A stretch of 64,000 nucleotides of DNA from Arthrobacter subterraneus (lineage in GTDB: Bacteria > Actinomycetota > Actinomycetes > Actinomycetales > Micrococcaceae): contig NZ_FNDT01000002.1 of assembly GCF_900099735.1 (NCBI RefSeq), forward strand, positions 1 through 64,000, in the 5' to 3' direction. The notes beneath the pieces are model-generated. The model saw only the letters and a list, made by a program, of their open reading frames with translations. It did not search any database and had not been told where the DNA came from. Position numbers and translations under genes: made by a program. Every line of letters begins with the position of its first letter. Position 1 is the first letter of the stretch. Below, one piece after another: positions 36,493 to 45,655 of the stretch.

Positions 36493-37986
36493 GTGGGGAA
36501 CAACCATGCCGCATCCGGTGTTGTCAGTAGGGTGACTGTTTCAACGGCGCCGCCCGTCACCCTCGACAACCATTTCGCCCGCCACCTGCCCGAAATGGGC
36601 ATGCCATGGCAAGCAGCCGAACCGGCAGAACCCCAGTTGCTCGTCCTCAACGGGCAGCTCGCACTGGACCTTGGCCTGGACCCGGACTTCCTTCGCAATC
36701 CCGACGGTGTGCGGCTGCTGACCGGCAACCTTCTGCCGGAGGGAGCCACCCCTGTTGCCCAGGCCTATGCCGGCCATCAGTTCGGCGGGTACAGCCCGCG
36801 CCTCGGCGACGGGCGGGCGCTGCTGCTCGGGGAGGTCACCGATGCGCGCGGGAGCCTCCGCGATATACACCTCAAGGGCTCGGGCCGTACGCCCTTCGCA
36901 CGCGGCGGGGACGGGCTGGCTGCCATTGGTCCGATGCTCCGCGAGTACATCGTGAGCGAAGCCATGTACGCGCTCGGCATACCCACCACCCGCTCGCTCG
37001 CCGTCGTCGCGACCGGACGGCCGGTGCAGCGGGAGGAGCTCCTGCCCGGCGCCCTCCTGACCCGCGTTGCCTCCAGCCACCTGCGGGTCGGCACCTTCCA
37101 GTACGCGCGGGCAACCGGTGACCGGGAACTGCTGGAACGCGTGGCGGACTACGCAATCAACCGCCACTACCCGCACGCCGCAGAGGCACCGAACCGGCAC
37201 CTCGCGCTGCTCGAGTCGGTGATCACCGCCCAGGCATCCCTCGTGGCCCAGTGGATGCTGGTGGGTTTTGTGCACGGCGTCATGAACACCGACAACATGA
37301 CCATCTCCGGTGAGACTATCGACTACGGACCCTGCGCCTTCATCGACACGTTCAATCCGTCAGCGGTCTACAGCTCCATCGACAGCATGGGCCGCTACGC
37401 CTACGCGAACCAGCCCGCTGCCGCCCAGTGGAACCTGACACGGTTTGCCGAGACCCTCCTTCCGCTGCTCGCCGAGAACCAGGACGACGCCGTGAGGCTG
37501 GCTGAAGAAGCCCTCGGCGAGTTCGCTGCCCGGTACAGCCGGGCCTGGTCCGCGGGCATGCAGGCGAAACTCGGATTGACGAACGACGTCGACGCCTCCA
37601 CGGTGGCCGGAAAATTGCTGACCCTGCTCGAGGAGAGCCAGGTCGACTACACCTCCTTCCTGCGACGTCTCAGTGCTGCCGCGCGCGGTGACGCGGGACC
37701 TGCCCGGGCTTTCTTCTCCGATGCGGCGCGGTTTGACGCGTGGCTGCAGGAGTGGCTGGCGCTGGACCCATCCGCTGAAGCCATGGACCGGGTCAACCCG
37801 GCCTACATTCCACGGAACCACCTGGTGGAGGAAGCGCTCGCCGCTGCCGGAACAGGCGATCTCGCCCCGCTTGGTGATCTCCTCTCCGCAGTGACAGCAC
37901 CCTTCACCGAACGCGCCGGCCTTGAGCGTTACGCCGCGGGAGCACCCGAGGAATTCGGTTCCTACCGGACTTTCTGCGGAACCTGA
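36493..37986 (+). CDS. selO: Protein adenylyltransferase SelO (YdiU/UPF0061)
   Basis: A pseudokinase-fold enzyme that transfers AMP from ATP to protein Ser, Thr or Tyr residues. 497 residues, full family length. Seen: [69 protein letters not shown] and [26 protein letters not shown], the inverted active site. The C-terminus YRTFCGT keeps the conserved Cys found near the end of the family (selenocysteine in eukaryotes). The start is uncertain: a GTG at 36532 would give an N-terminus closer to relatives. Confidence 0.9.
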   Translation: MGNNHAASGVVSRVTVSTAPPVTLDNHFARHLPEMGMPWQAAEPAEPQLLVLNGQLALDLGLDPDFLRNPDGVRLLTGNLLPEGATPVAQAYAGHQFGGYSPRLGDGRALLLGEVTDARGSLRDIHLKGSGRTPFARGGDGLAAIGPMLREYIVSEAMYALGIPTTRSLAVVATGRPVQREELLPGALLTRVASSHLRVGTFQYARATGDRELLERVADYAINRHYPHAAEAPNRHLALLESVITAQASLVAQWMLVGFVHGVMNTDNMTISGETIDYGPCAFIDTFNPSAVYSSIDSMGRYAYANQPAAAQWNLTRFAETLLPLLAENQDDAVRLAEEALGEFAARYSRAWSAGMQAKLGLTNDVDASTVAGKLLTLLEESQVDYTSFLRRLSAAARGDAGPARAFFSDAARFDAWLQEWLALDPSAEAMDRVNPAYIPRNHLVEEALAAAGTGDLAPLGDLLSAVTAPFTERAGLERYAAGAPEEFGSYRTFCGT

Positions 37987-38091
37987 GCAAAGGTCATTGT
38001 GCCGTTGAACCGTCAGCGGGACAATGTGCCTAGCACTTAGCTACCCAGGCTCCGGGACCCCTTCGGCCCCACTGTTCAGAGGATGATCGTC

Positions 38092-38340
38092 ATGGCCGAA
38101 TTCATGGATACTCACCGCAATATGAAGGGCATCACGGCGGAGCAACTCAAGGCTGCACACGATGCCGACCTCGCCATCCAGGCGGAGGAAGACGTCGTTT
38201 TCAAGCAGGCGTGGGCTGATCCGGACAGCGGGGTGGTGTATTGCCTCTCCGAAGCGCCGTCGGCGGACGCTGTCCGGCGTATCCATGAGCGCGCCGGGCA
38301 CGCCCCGGATGACGTTCATCCGGTGCCGATCGTCGTCTGA
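38092..38340 (+). CDS. DUF4242/SCO4226-like nickel-binding protein
   Basis: 82 residues: MAEFMDTHRNMKGITAEQLK, AHDADLAIQAEEDVVFKQAW, GVVYCLSEAPSADAVRRIHE, RAGHAPDDVHPVPIVV. This closely follows SCO4226 of Streptomyces, which binds nickel as a ferredoxin-like dimer. The ATG at 38092 has AGAGG 9 bases upstream; the ATG at 38083 is too close to that site. Stands alone. Confidence 0.82.
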   Translation: MAEFMDTHRNMKGITAEQLKAAHDADLAIQAEEDVVFKQAWADPDSGVVYCLSEAPSADAVRRIHERAGHAPDDVHPVPIVV

Positions 38341-38355
38341 ACCGCTTTTCGGCCC

Positions 38356-39261
38356 TTACGGGTTGTCGAGGTCGTCTGCTGCGAAGGTGTCGCAGGCTTC
38401 GATGTCGCCGGTTTCCAGGCCACGCAGGAACCAGGCCTGACGCTGTTCACTGGAGCCGTGAGTCCAGGCCTCCGGATTCACCTGCCCGGTCGTCGACTCC
38501 TGGATCCGGTCATCTCCGACAGCCGAGGCGGCTGAGAGCGCATCCTGCAGATCAGCCCTGGTGAACTCGCGCAGGAAAGGAACCCCCGATTCCGGGTCGG
38601 CCACGGTTGTGGCGTGCGCCGCCCACATCCCCGCGTAACAGTCGGCCTGCAGCTCCACCCGGACCGCCCCCGACTCCGCGCCACGCGGATCCTGCTGGGA
38701 GGCGCCCAGCGCACCGGTCAGGTTCTGGATGTGGTGCCCGAATTCATGGGCAATCACGTATTCCTGCGCCAGCGGACCCGCTGAGGCGCCAAAGCGGGTC
38801 ACCAGGTCATCGAAAAACGCTGTGTCATAGTACGTCTGCTCATCTGCCGGGCAGTAAAACGGTCCGACGGCGCTGCTCGCCGCACCGCAGCCCGTGTTCG
38901 TCTGGCCGGTGAACAGTACGACGCCGGGGGGTGTGTACTGGATCCCGTAGGGCTCGAGATACGGCTCCCAGAAGCTGTCGAGGCTTTCAGCGGTACCCAG
39001 AATGCGGCAGTCCAGCCGCGCGTTGGCGTCCTCGCCGGTCTGGCAGGCGTTGATGGCAGGATCGGCCCCCGCTTCGATGCCGGGGTCACTGCCGGTGCCG
39101 CCGTCGAGCCCCAACTGGTCCACCACGCCCGGACCGAAGAAGAGTGACAGGAGCAGGATGAGGCCGCCACCCAGCCCGCCGCCGATTGCGACGCCGCGCC
39201 CGCGGCCCCGCCGGTCACTTACCCTGGACGGATCAAACTGCGCGTTGTCGTTGAAGCTCAT
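38356..39261 (-). CDS. Neutral zinc metallopeptidase (YpfJ family)
   Basis: 301 residues. A cytoplasmic basic start (DRRGRGRGVAIG) is followed by one transmembrane helix, GGGLGGGLILLLSLFFGPGVV (about 27-47), and an exported domain with the zinc motif QEYVIAHEFGHHIQNLTG, preceded by GPFYCPADEQTYYDTAFF and followed by RVELQADCYAGMWAAHAT. These are the hallmarks of the YpfJ/M48-like putative peptidase family. Paired cysteines suit an extracytoplasmic location. Substrate unknown. Confidence 0.87.
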   Translation of the reverse strand: MSFNDNAQFDPSRVSDRRGRGRGVAIGGGLGGGLILLLSLFFGPGVVDQLGLDGGTGSDPGIEAGADPAINACQTGEDANARLDCRILGTAESLDSFWEPYLEPYGIQYTPPGVVLFTGQTNTGCGAASSAVGPFYCPADEQTYYDTAFFDDLVTRFGASAGPLAQEYVIAHEFGHHIQNLTGALGASQQDPRGAESGAVRVELQADCYAGMWAAHATTVADPESGVPFLREFTRADLQDALSAASAVGDDRIQESTTGQVNPEAWTHGSSEQRQAWFLRGLETGDIEACDTFAADDLDNP

Positions 39262-39324
39262 GGGAGAACTCTAAACTAGGAAGCTTGCTTTGTATTGACC
39301 GCCATGAGCGGAGATTCCCTGCGT

Positions 39325-39684
39325 TCAGTCGTGTGCCGGTTCCCCGGTCACCCGGTGATCAGCGTGGTTCAGGCCCTCCCGAACCAGCCGGGCGAGGTGG
39401 CCGTCAGCGATGCTGTAAATGACGTTCCGTCCGCTTTTCCGTGTTGTGACCAGACCCGAAAAGCGAAGCTTCGCCAGATGCTGGCTGACCGAGGTTCTGG
39501 TTGCTCCGGTGCGTTCGACCAGGGAACCGACGTCACCGGGTTCCCCGGAGAGGAGCCAGAGGATGTGGAGGCGGGTGGGATCGGAAAGCATCCGGAAAAG
39601 GGATGCACCGACGTCGAGCCGTGCTTCATCAGGATCGGCAGGGTGATTCAGGCTCGGACGCGAGCCGATCGGGTCCTCGCTCAA
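39325..39684 (-). CDS. ArsR-family transcriptional regulator
   Basis: 119-residue winged-HTH repressor: SLFRMLSDPTRLHILWLLSG, SLVERTGATRTSVSQHLAKLRFSGLV (recognition helix) and RKSGRNVIYSIADGHLARLV. It lacks the ELCVCDL metal motif of classical ArsR, so its inducer may be something else or bound elsewhere. A TTG at 39684 is taken as start: GGAGG lies 6 bases upstream and TTGA overlaps the stop of the MFS gene. It is co-transcribed with that transporter and likely controls the palindrome at 40981-40994. Confidence 0.82.
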   Translation of the reverse strand: MSEDPIGSRPSLNHPADPDEARLDVGASLFRMLSDPTRLHILWLLSGEPGDVGSLVERTGATRTSVSQHLAKLRFSGLVTTRKSGRNVIYSIADGHLARLVREGLNHADHRVTGEPAHD

Positions 39685-40925
39685 CGGTGTCCTCCTGTCC
39701 TGCAGACGGCATCTTCCTGCCTGGGCGTCGGTGCCCCGACGGTCCAGAGGCGCCATGCCGCTACAGCGCCGAGTGCAGCGAGCGCAGCAAGGATCAGTGC
39801 AGCCGCAGGTTGACCGGCCGCCGCCCCAACCCAGCCCGCAATGGGATAAGTGATGATGAAGCAGGCGTGGGACAGTGAGAACTGCGCGGTGAACAGGTAG
39901 GACCGGGTGGAATCTGTTGCGGCACGCCGAAGCAGCCTTGCCGACGGCGTGTTGATCATCGATGTGCCCGCTCCCAGGACCGCCCACAACACCAGCATCA
40001 GCAGCCACGGCGGACGCACGGCCGCAACCACGCCCGCGGCGCCCACGCCGGCAGCAACCAGTGCGCTCCCACCCAGCATGAACGCGCGGTCCGTGAAGCG
40101 TTCCAGCAGTCCCGGCGTCGTAAGCGCCACGAGCATCGACCCGCCGCCGTAACAGGCGAGGGCCACTGCCACCTGCGCGTTGGTGCCGCCGTAGAGGTCC
40201 CGGACGTAGACAACGGTATTCACCAGCACGAGAGCCGTACCGCATGCGACCACCAGGTTCAGGGCAAGGAGGCCGCGAAGAGGCGGCAGCTGCAGGAAAA
40301 TCCGCGACCCGAGGGTGGTGCGGTGGAGAAGGGACCCGGTTCCGGCGGCTGACGGGGAAGCGGGTAGTCGCGTGGCCAGCACCAGCAGGGCCGAGAGAAG
40401 AAAACCTGCAACCGTGCCGAGGAACAGGTTTGAATAACTCATGACCACCAACAGCGCCGCAGCGAGGATCGGGCTCACCAGCGACTCAAGGTCGTACGCC
40501 AGCCGGGAGAGCGACAGGGCCTTCGTGTAATCGCGTTCCTGCGGCAGAACGACGGGGATCACCGACTGGAAGGCCGGGGTGAAGGTTGCCGAGGCGGACT
40601 GCAGGACGAACACGAGCACGTAAACCTGCCACACCTGATCCACGAACGGCAGCATCAGTGCAACTGCCGCCCGGACGAGGTCCGCTGCCACCAGCACCGC
40701 CTTTGGAGGCAGATGTTCAACCAGCGCAGCCATGAGCGGTGCAACGAACACATAGGCGAGCATCTTGATGGTGAGTGCGGTGCCCAGGACGGCCCCGGCC
40801 CGGCCTGCGGCCAGGTCGAACGCGAGCAGACCCAGAGCCACCGTCAGGAGGCCGGTCCCCAGAAGCGCGATGACCTGCGCGGAGAAGAGGTTGCGGTAGG
40901 CGGGAAGACGGAGAACTGTCAGCAC
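39681..40925 (-). CDS. MFS transporter, probably controlled by the ArsR regulator
   Basis: 414-residue MFS protein with about 12 transmembrane helices (NLFSAQVIALLGTGLLTVALGL split by charged loops, FVAPLMAALVEHLP, LVFVLQSASATFTPAFQSVI, CFIITYPIAGWVG). It resembles the drug/metal efflux branch. Divergent from the flavoprotein gene at 41063 and coupled to arsR-type gene by a 4-base overlap, it is probably the efflux arm of a resistance unit. Confidence 0.83.
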   Translation of the reverse strand: MLTVLRLPAYRNLFSAQVIALLGTGLLTVALGLLAFDLAAGRAGAVLGTALTIKMLAYVFVAPLMAALVEHLPPKAVLVAADLVRAAVALMLPFVDQVWQVYVLVFVLQSASATFTPAFQSVIPVVLPQERDYTKALSLSRLAYDLESLVSPILAAALLVVMSYSNLFLGTVAGFLLSALLVLATRLPASPSAAGTGSLLHRTTLGSRIFLQLPPLRGLLALNLVVACGTALVLVNTVVYVRDLYGGTNAQVAVALACYGGGSMLVALTTPGLLERFTDRAFMLGGSALVAAGVGAAGVVAAVRPPWLLMLVLWAVLGAGTSMINTPSARLLRRAATDSTRSYLFTAQFSLSHACFIITYPIAGWVGAAAGQPAAALILAALAALGAVAAWRLWTVGAPTPRQEDAVCRTGGHR

Positions 40926-40975
40926 TTCCCTAATCTAGACCACGTGTGCGCAATCGTGCACCTATTGCCACTATA

Positions 40976-41005
40976 TTGACAGACATCGATGTCTCGCCGG
41001 ATACT
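40976..41005 (+). promoter_or_regulatory. Promoter and operator of the flavoprotein gene
   Basis: TTGACA at 40976-40981 is a consensus -35; GATACT at 41000-41005 is a possible -10 at 18 bases. Between them lies the perfect 14-bp palindrome AGACATCGATGTCT (40981-40994), and ACATCGA recurs at about 41008. This is where an ArsR dimer would block transcription in both directions. Confidence 0.6.
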
Positions 41006-41062
41006 TACATCGACAAAAATCAATGCAGTGCACCCGCTTGCTCGTTGAGCGAAAGGAACCCC

Positions 41063-42487
41063 ATGTCGGAAAATCACGAACTGCCGGTGGCCATCCTCGG
41101 GGCGGGCCCGATCGGACTCGCAGCCGCTGCCCATGTACTCGCGCGCGGGCTCACTCCGGTGATCTTCGAGAAGGGAAGCACCGCCGGTGCCGCCATCCGG
41201 CAGTGGGGCCATATCCGACTGTTTTCACCCTGGCAGTACAACGTCGACGACGCCGCCCGGCGCCTTCTGGAGCCCACCGGCTGGCAGGAGCCCAGGCCTA
41301 CCGCCCTGCCCTTCGGAGCCGAGCTGGTTGAGCGCTACCTTGACCCTCTGGCGGCAATTCCTTCCATCGCCTCCGTTCTCCGGTTCAACACGGAGGTTCT
41401 GGCGGTCACCCGGCAGGGCATGGACAAGACCCGAACCAGGGACCGGGAGCATCAGCCCTTCCTGATCCGGGTGCAGGGTCCGCACGGAACCGAGAACCTC
41501 CTGGCGCGTGCGGTGATCGATGCCTCGGGTACCTGGAGCCAGCCGAACCCGCTGGGGCAGGAAGGGTTGCCGGCTTCCGGTGAAGAGTCCGCGCGGGCCT
41601 TCCTCACGGAGCCTCTGCCGGACGTCACCGGGGCGGATCGTGCCCGGTTCAGCGGCAAGCGCGTCATGGTTGTCGGTGCCGGGCATTCTGCCGCCAACAC
41701 CCTTCTGAGCCTTGGCCAGGTTGCCAAGGCCGAGCCGGGAACCCGACTTTTCTGGGCCGTCCGCGGTCCGGGATCCGCCCAGCGGCTCTACGGCGGAGGT
41801 GATCTTGACGGTCTGCCCGCCCGGGGTGCCCTGGGCAGGCGCCTCCGGTCACTGGTGGAAGACGGGGTTGTGGAGCTGCTGAGCTCCTTCTCCATCATCT
41901 CGCTGACGGCCGACGACGGCGCGCTCACCGTACACGCCTCAACTCCCGATGGCGAGCGCGAGGTCCCGGTGGACGTGCTCGTTCCGGCCACGGGATTCCG
42001 GCCGGACCTTTCGATCCTGCGCGAGCTGCGGCTGGAGCTGGATCCCGCCGTCGAGGCACCGCGGGCACTGGGCCCGCTGATCGACCCGGAGTTCCACTCC
42101 TGCGGAACGGTTCCTGCGCACGGTGCTGACGTGCTGGCCCATCCGGACCAGGACTTCTACCTTGTCGGCATGAAGAGCTATGGCCGCGCGCCGACCTTCC
42201 TGCTGGCCACCGGATATGAGCAGGTTCGCTCCGTCGTGGCCGCCATCGCAGGCGATACGGATGCGGCGTCCGCGGTCCACCTGGAACTGCCCGAAACGGG
42301 CGTATGCAGCACGGACTTCGGAGCCGGCTGCGATGCTCCGGCGGAGCCGGCCACGGAATCCGGAGCGTCGTCGTGCACTGGGGATGAGCAGGCAGCAGAA
42401 GCAGGCTGCTGCGCCCAGCCCCAACTTCTCAGCCTCGGCGTGCCGACCGGCCTTGCACACGGACGCTCCGGCGATCGGGACTACTGA
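41063..42487 (+). CDS. FAD-dependent oxidoreductase (ArsO-like flavoprotein) with Cys-rich tail
   Basis: 474 residues with two dinucleotide-binding folds: VAILGAGPIGLAAAAHVLA at the N-terminus and VMVVGAGHSAANTLLSLGQ near 210. Other family features are WGHIRLFSPWQYN and PATGFRPDLSILREL. Proteins of this kind (ArsO type) sit in arsenic resistance loci. The last 55 residues contain about six cysteines including a CC pair, which could bind metal. AAAGGAA precedes the ATG at 41063; the frame is open to 40946 but that part covers the promoter. Confidence 0.8.
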   Translation: MSENHELPVAILGAGPIGLAAAAHVLARGLTPVIFEKGSTAGAAIRQWGHIRLFSPWQYNVDDAARRLLEPTGWQEPRPTALPFGAELVERYLDPLAAIPSIASVLRFNTEVLAVTRQGMDKTRTRDREHQPFLIRVQGPHGTENLLARAVIDASGTWSQPNPLGQEGLPASGEESARAFLTEPLPDVTGADRARFSGKRVMVVGAGHSAANTLLSLGQVAKAEPGTRLFWAVRGPGSAQRLYGGGDLDGLPARGALGRRLRSLVEDGVVELLSSFSIISLTADDGALTVHASTPDGEREVPVDVLVPATGFRPDLSILRELRLELDPAVEAPRALGPLIDPEFHSCGTVPAHGADVLAHPDQDFYLVGMKSYGRAPTFLLATGYEQVRSVVAAIAGDTDAASAVHLELPETGVCSTDFGAGCDAPAEPATESGASSCTGDEQAAEAGCCAQPQLLSLGVPTGLAHGRSGDRDY

Positions 42488-42584
42488 CCTCCAGCAGCAC
42501 GAAGCCGCCTTCTTTCGGTATTGTCGCTCCCAGGGCCGTCCCCGTCCCGCCCGCTTGTTCCAGAGGAGCGTGTTCATCACCACC

Positions 42585-43364
42585 ATGGCAGATTCCTACT
42601 ACCGTCCGGCCGGCGTCGGGCAGTTCGAGGCGACCATCCACGCCCAGGGGGCCTGGAACGCACACGAGCAGCATATGGCGCCCGCGTCGGGGCTCCTTGC
42701 CCACTGCCTGGAGCAGTTCCAGCCCAGGGCGGAGCTGCAGATGGCGCGGATCTCCTACGAGATTCTCGGACTCATCCCGCTGGATACGGTCGAGGTGACA
42801 ACCCGCATGGTGCGTCCGGGGCGCACCATCGAGCTGCTCGAAGCGGAGATGAACCACGGCGGCCGGACCGCAATCCGGGCCCGCGCGTGGCGGCTGGCCG
42901 CAAGTGACACGTCCTCGGTGGCCGCGCTCGAAGACGAGCCGATGCCCGGTCCCCAGGAAGGCGAGGAGCATGATGCGGTCGCCGAATGGCCGGGCGGCTA
43001 CATCCAGTCTCTTGACGTCCGCAAGCTGGACGGCCACCGCGCCGGACGTGGCCGTGTATGGTTGCGTACGCCGCTTCCGCTGGTCGAGGGTGAACAGCCC
43101 TCGGACGCGGCACGGCTTATCGGACTCATTGACACCGCAAACGGGATAGCCACCCGCGTTCCTCCGGGGGCGGGCAGCTGGGCGTTTCCGAACGTGGACC
43201 TGCAGGTGCACCTCCATCGCCGTCCGGAGGGCGAGTGGCTCGGGCTCGACACCCGTGTCAGCTTCGGACGCGACGGAGTAGGCCTGACCTCCTCGGTCCT
43301 GCACGATCTGGACGGACCCTTCGGCCGAAGCGAACAGATCCTGACCCTGCGTAAGCTGCCCTAA
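42585..43364 (+). CDS. Thioesterase-like (double hotdog) protein
   Basis: 259 residues: YYRPAGVGQFEATIHAQGAW, SGLLAHCLEQFQP, IPLDTVEVTTRMVRPGRTIE, then a second half with DTANGIATRVPPG and LGLDTRVSFGRDGVGLTSSVL. This is the acyl-CoA thioesterase II-like family found across actinobacteria; the acyl substrate is unknown. The start is uncertain: AGAGGAG is 16 bases before this ATG and only one base before a GTG at 42570. It follows the flavoprotein by about 100 bases. Confidence 0.78.
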   Translation: MADSYYRPAGVGQFEATIHAQGAWNAHEQHMAPASGLLAHCLEQFQPRAELQMARISYEILGLIPLDTVEVTTRMVRPGRTIELLEAEMNHGGRTAIRARAWRLAASDTSSVAALEDEPMPGPQEGEEHDAVAEWPGGYIQSLDVRKLDGHRAGRGRVWLRTPLPLVEGEQPSDAARLIGLIDTANGIATRVPPGAGSWAFPNVDLQVHLHRRPEGEWLGLDTRVSFGRDGVGLTSSVLHDLDGPFGRSEQILTLRKLP

Positions 43365-43378
43365 GCCCACGCGTTGAA

Positions 43379-43428
43379 TTGGCAGGACACGCCGCTTAAG
43401 CGCCACGATGAGGGGAGTGTCCTGCCAA
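43379..43428. repeat. Palindromic element GGCAGGACAC/GTGTCCTGCC, copy 1
   Basis: TTGGCAGGACAC (43379-43390) and GTGTCCTGCCAA (43417-43428) form a perfect 12-bp inverted repeat with CGCTTAAGCG inside. The same element occurs at 54474-54521. It lies between the thioesterase-like and aldo/keto reductase genes and lacks a T-run on the plus strand. Confidence 0.7.
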
Positions 43429-43471
43429 ACCGATTTGAACAACGACGAGAAACCAACCCAGGGAGCGTTTG

Positions 43472-44500
43472 ATGGAATACAGGAACCTCGGCAGCAGCGG
43501 TACTTCGGTCTCGGCGTACGCGCTGGGCACCATGACCTTCGGCGCGGAAGCCGATGAGGCCACGTCGCACGCCATCCTCGATGACTACGCCGACGCCGGC
43601 GGAAACCTGATCGACACCGCTGACGTCTACACGGCCGGCACCTCCGAGGAAATCATCGGCCGGTGGCTGAAGAAAAGCCCGGCAGCTTCCGACATGGTCC
43701 TCGCGACCAAGGGCCGGTTCCCGATGGGCAAGGGGGCGAATGACCTCGGGCTGTCCCGCAGGCACCTGCGGCTGGCACTCGACGCATCGCTCAAACGCCT
43801 CAATGTGGATCACATCGACCTGTACCAGATGCACTCGTGGGATCCGCTCACCCCGTTGGAGGAAACCCTGGGCTTCCTGCACGAAGCGGTGAGCGCCGGC
43901 AAGATCAGCTACTACGGCTTCTCGAACTACACGGGCTGGCAGCTCACCAAGGCCGTCGGAATCGCCAGGGCGCGCGGCTGGGACCTCCCGGTGACCCTGC
44001 AGCCGCAGTACAGCCTGCTGGTGCGCGGAATCGAGGCGGAGATTGTCCCGGCCTCGCTTGACGCCGGTCTGGGACTGCTGCCCTGGTCGCCCCTCGGCGG
44101 AGGCTGGCTTACGGGCAAGTACAAGCGGGACACCGCACCGGCGGGAGCAACCCGCCTCGGTGAGAACCCGGACCGTGGCATGGAAGCGTGGAAGAAGCGC
44201 AACGCCCAAGAGCGCACCTGGGCGATCATCGACGTCGTGCTCGAGATCGCAGAAGCACGTCAGGTGAGCGCGTCCCAGGTGGCGCTGGCGTGGGTTGCCC
44301 AGCAGCCTGCCGTGACCTCGGTGATCCTGGGCGCGCGGACCACCGAACAGTTGGCCGATAACCTCGGCGCGGCAGGACTGCTGCTGAGCGAGGATGAGAT
44401 CGCCCGGCTCTCCGACGTCAGCGCCCCCGAACTCGCGGACTACCCGTATGGGACCCCGGGTGTGGAGCAGCGGAGCCGCAACATCGACGGCGGCCGTTAG
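43472..44500 (+). CDS. Aldo/keto reductase
   Basis: 342-residue NADPH-dependent TIM-barrel reductase of the YajO/YhdN-like group. Catalytic tetrad members are seen in NLIDTADVYTAGTSEEIIG (Asp, Tyr), VLATKGRFPMG (Lys) and YQMHSWDPLTPLEE (His). NADP-binding segment: SVILGARTTEQLADNL. The ATG at 43472 has AGGGAG 8 bases upstream. Substrate not predictable; carbonyl detoxification is likely. Confidence 0.88.
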   Translation: MEYRNLGSSGTSVSAYALGTMTFGAEADEATSHAILDDYADAGGNLIDTADVYTAGTSEEIIGRWLKKSPAASDMVLATKGRFPMGKGANDLGLSRRHLRLALDASLKRLNVDHIDLYQMHSWDPLTPLEETLGFLHEAVSAGKISYYGFSNYTGWQLTKAVGIARARGWDLPVTLQPQYSLLVRGIEAEIVPASLDAGLGLLPWSPLGGGWLTGKYKRDTAPAGATRLGENPDRGMEAWKKRNAQERTWAIIDVVLEIAEARQVSASQVALAWVAQQPAVTSVILGARTTEQLADNLGAAGLLLSEDEIARLSDVSAPELADYPYGTPGVEQRSRNIDGGR

Positions 44501-44511
44501 GCTCCTGGCGG

Positions 44512-44895
44512 TCAGGCGAAGACCAGCCAGGTCACCAGGGTGATCAGGCCGGTCAGTACCGTGCCCCACGCCAGGTCCACCACTACGACGACGGCCGGCC
44601 AGCTCTTGAGGGTCGCCGCATTGGTGAGGTCATAGGTTGCGTAGCCGAAGAATCCGAGGGCCGCGCCGTACCCCAGCGCGGATGGCCACGAACCGGCCTG
44701 CAGTGCGGGTTGAAGTGCGAAGAACACGATCCCGGCGATATAAATGAGGTAGAAGGCTGCGGCGTAGCGGAAGTCCGGTTTCGGCGCCATGAGCTCGGTG
44801 AGATGGCGGCGGTAGAACCCGCTCATCGACTTCAGCCAGACCGCATCGAACATCAGGAACGCTGCAGCGGCAACGACGAACTGCAGGAAGATCAT
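44512..44895 (-). CDS. DUF2177 family membrane protein
   Basis: 127 residues with four hydrophobic helices: LQFVVAAAAFLMFDAVWL, AAAFYLIYIAGIVFFAL, LGYGAALGFFGYATYDLTNA (family signature GFFGYATYDLTN) and VVVVVDLAWGTVLTGLITLV. Function unknown. Its start codon overlaps an ATG on the other strand at 44894, but the GTG at 44915 is the better start for that divergent gene. Confidence 0.82.
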   Translation of the reverse strand: MIFLQFVVAAAAFLMFDAVWLKSMSGFYRRHLTELMAPKPDFRYAAAFYLIYIAGIVFFALQPALQAGSWPSALGYGAALGFFGYATYDLTNAATLKSWPAVVVVVDLAWGTVLTGLITLVTWLVFA

Positions 44896-44914
44896 GGGAC
44901 AGGAGCCTAACGCA

Positions 44915-45628
44915 GTGGTTACTGACCCGTGGTCCCAACGGCGCCTGCAGGTGCTGCACGAGTCCTCGTCCGGCGCGGCGGCGGACATGGAGCGGGGGCT
45001 CACGCTGCTTCGCCAGGCTGCCCGCGGAGGTCTCGATCCCATCCTCCGCATCTACCGTCCGCAGCCCACAGTTGCCTTCGGGCAGCGCGACACCCGCCTG
45101 CCCGGATTCGAGGTGGCAGCCGCGGCAGCCCGTGAGCAGGGCTTCGAGCCGCTGATCCGCAAGGCCGGCGGTCGGGCAGCGGCCTACCATGAGGGCTGTC
45201 TGATCGTCGATCACATAGAACCCCATGACGACGCCGTCCTGGGCTCACGGGCGCGCTTCAGCATCCTGGGCGGACTGCTGGCGGATGCGCTGCGCCGCGT
45301 CGGCGTGGATGCGCGGATGGGGGAGATTCCCGGCGAGTACTGCCCGGGAGAATTCAGTGTGCACGGCGTGGGCAGCACGCACTCAGTGAAACTCGTCGGG
45401 ACCGCGCAGCGGGTTGTCTCCGGCGGGTGGCTCTTCTCCTCGGTGGTAGTGGTGGAGCGCTCCGCGCCCATCCGGCGCGTCCTCGAGGCAACCTATGCCG
45501 CCCTTGAGCTGCCATGGGAACCGGCGACGGCGGGAGCCGCCGAGGATCTGGTGCCCGGTGTCACCGTGGATGCGGTGAGAAACGCCGTCGTCGCTGCCTA
45601 TGAGGACGCGGTCGTTGCGCCCTCATAG
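44915..45628 (+). CDS. Lipoate-protein ligase A-like protein (BPL/LplA/LipB fold)
   Basis: 237 residues of the biotin/lipoate ligase fold: LRIYRPQPTVAFGQRDTRLP, LIRKAGGRAAAYHEGCLIVD (acyl-AMP binding loop), the catalytic-type lysine in GSTHSVKLVGTAQRVVSGGW and SSVVVVE. It probably attaches lipoate or octanoate to dehydrogenase or glycine-cleavage proteins, or acts as an octanoyl transferase; length fits the one-domain form. The GTG start has AGGAG 9 bases upstream. Confidence 0.83.
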   Translation: MVTDPWSQRRLQVLHESSSGAAADMERGLTLLRQAARGGLDPILRIYRPQPTVAFGQRDTRLPGFEVAAAAAREQGFEPLIRKAGGRAAAYHEGCLIVDHIEPHDDAVLGSRARFSILGGLLADALRRVGVDARMGEIPGEYCPGEFSVHGVGSTHSVKLVGTAQRVVSGGWLFSSVVVVERSAPIRRVLEATYAALELPWEPATAGAAEDLVPGVTVDAVRNAVVAAYEDAVVAPS

Positions 45629-45655
45629 GCAGCCGGGGGTCAGCTTCCGGCCGGT

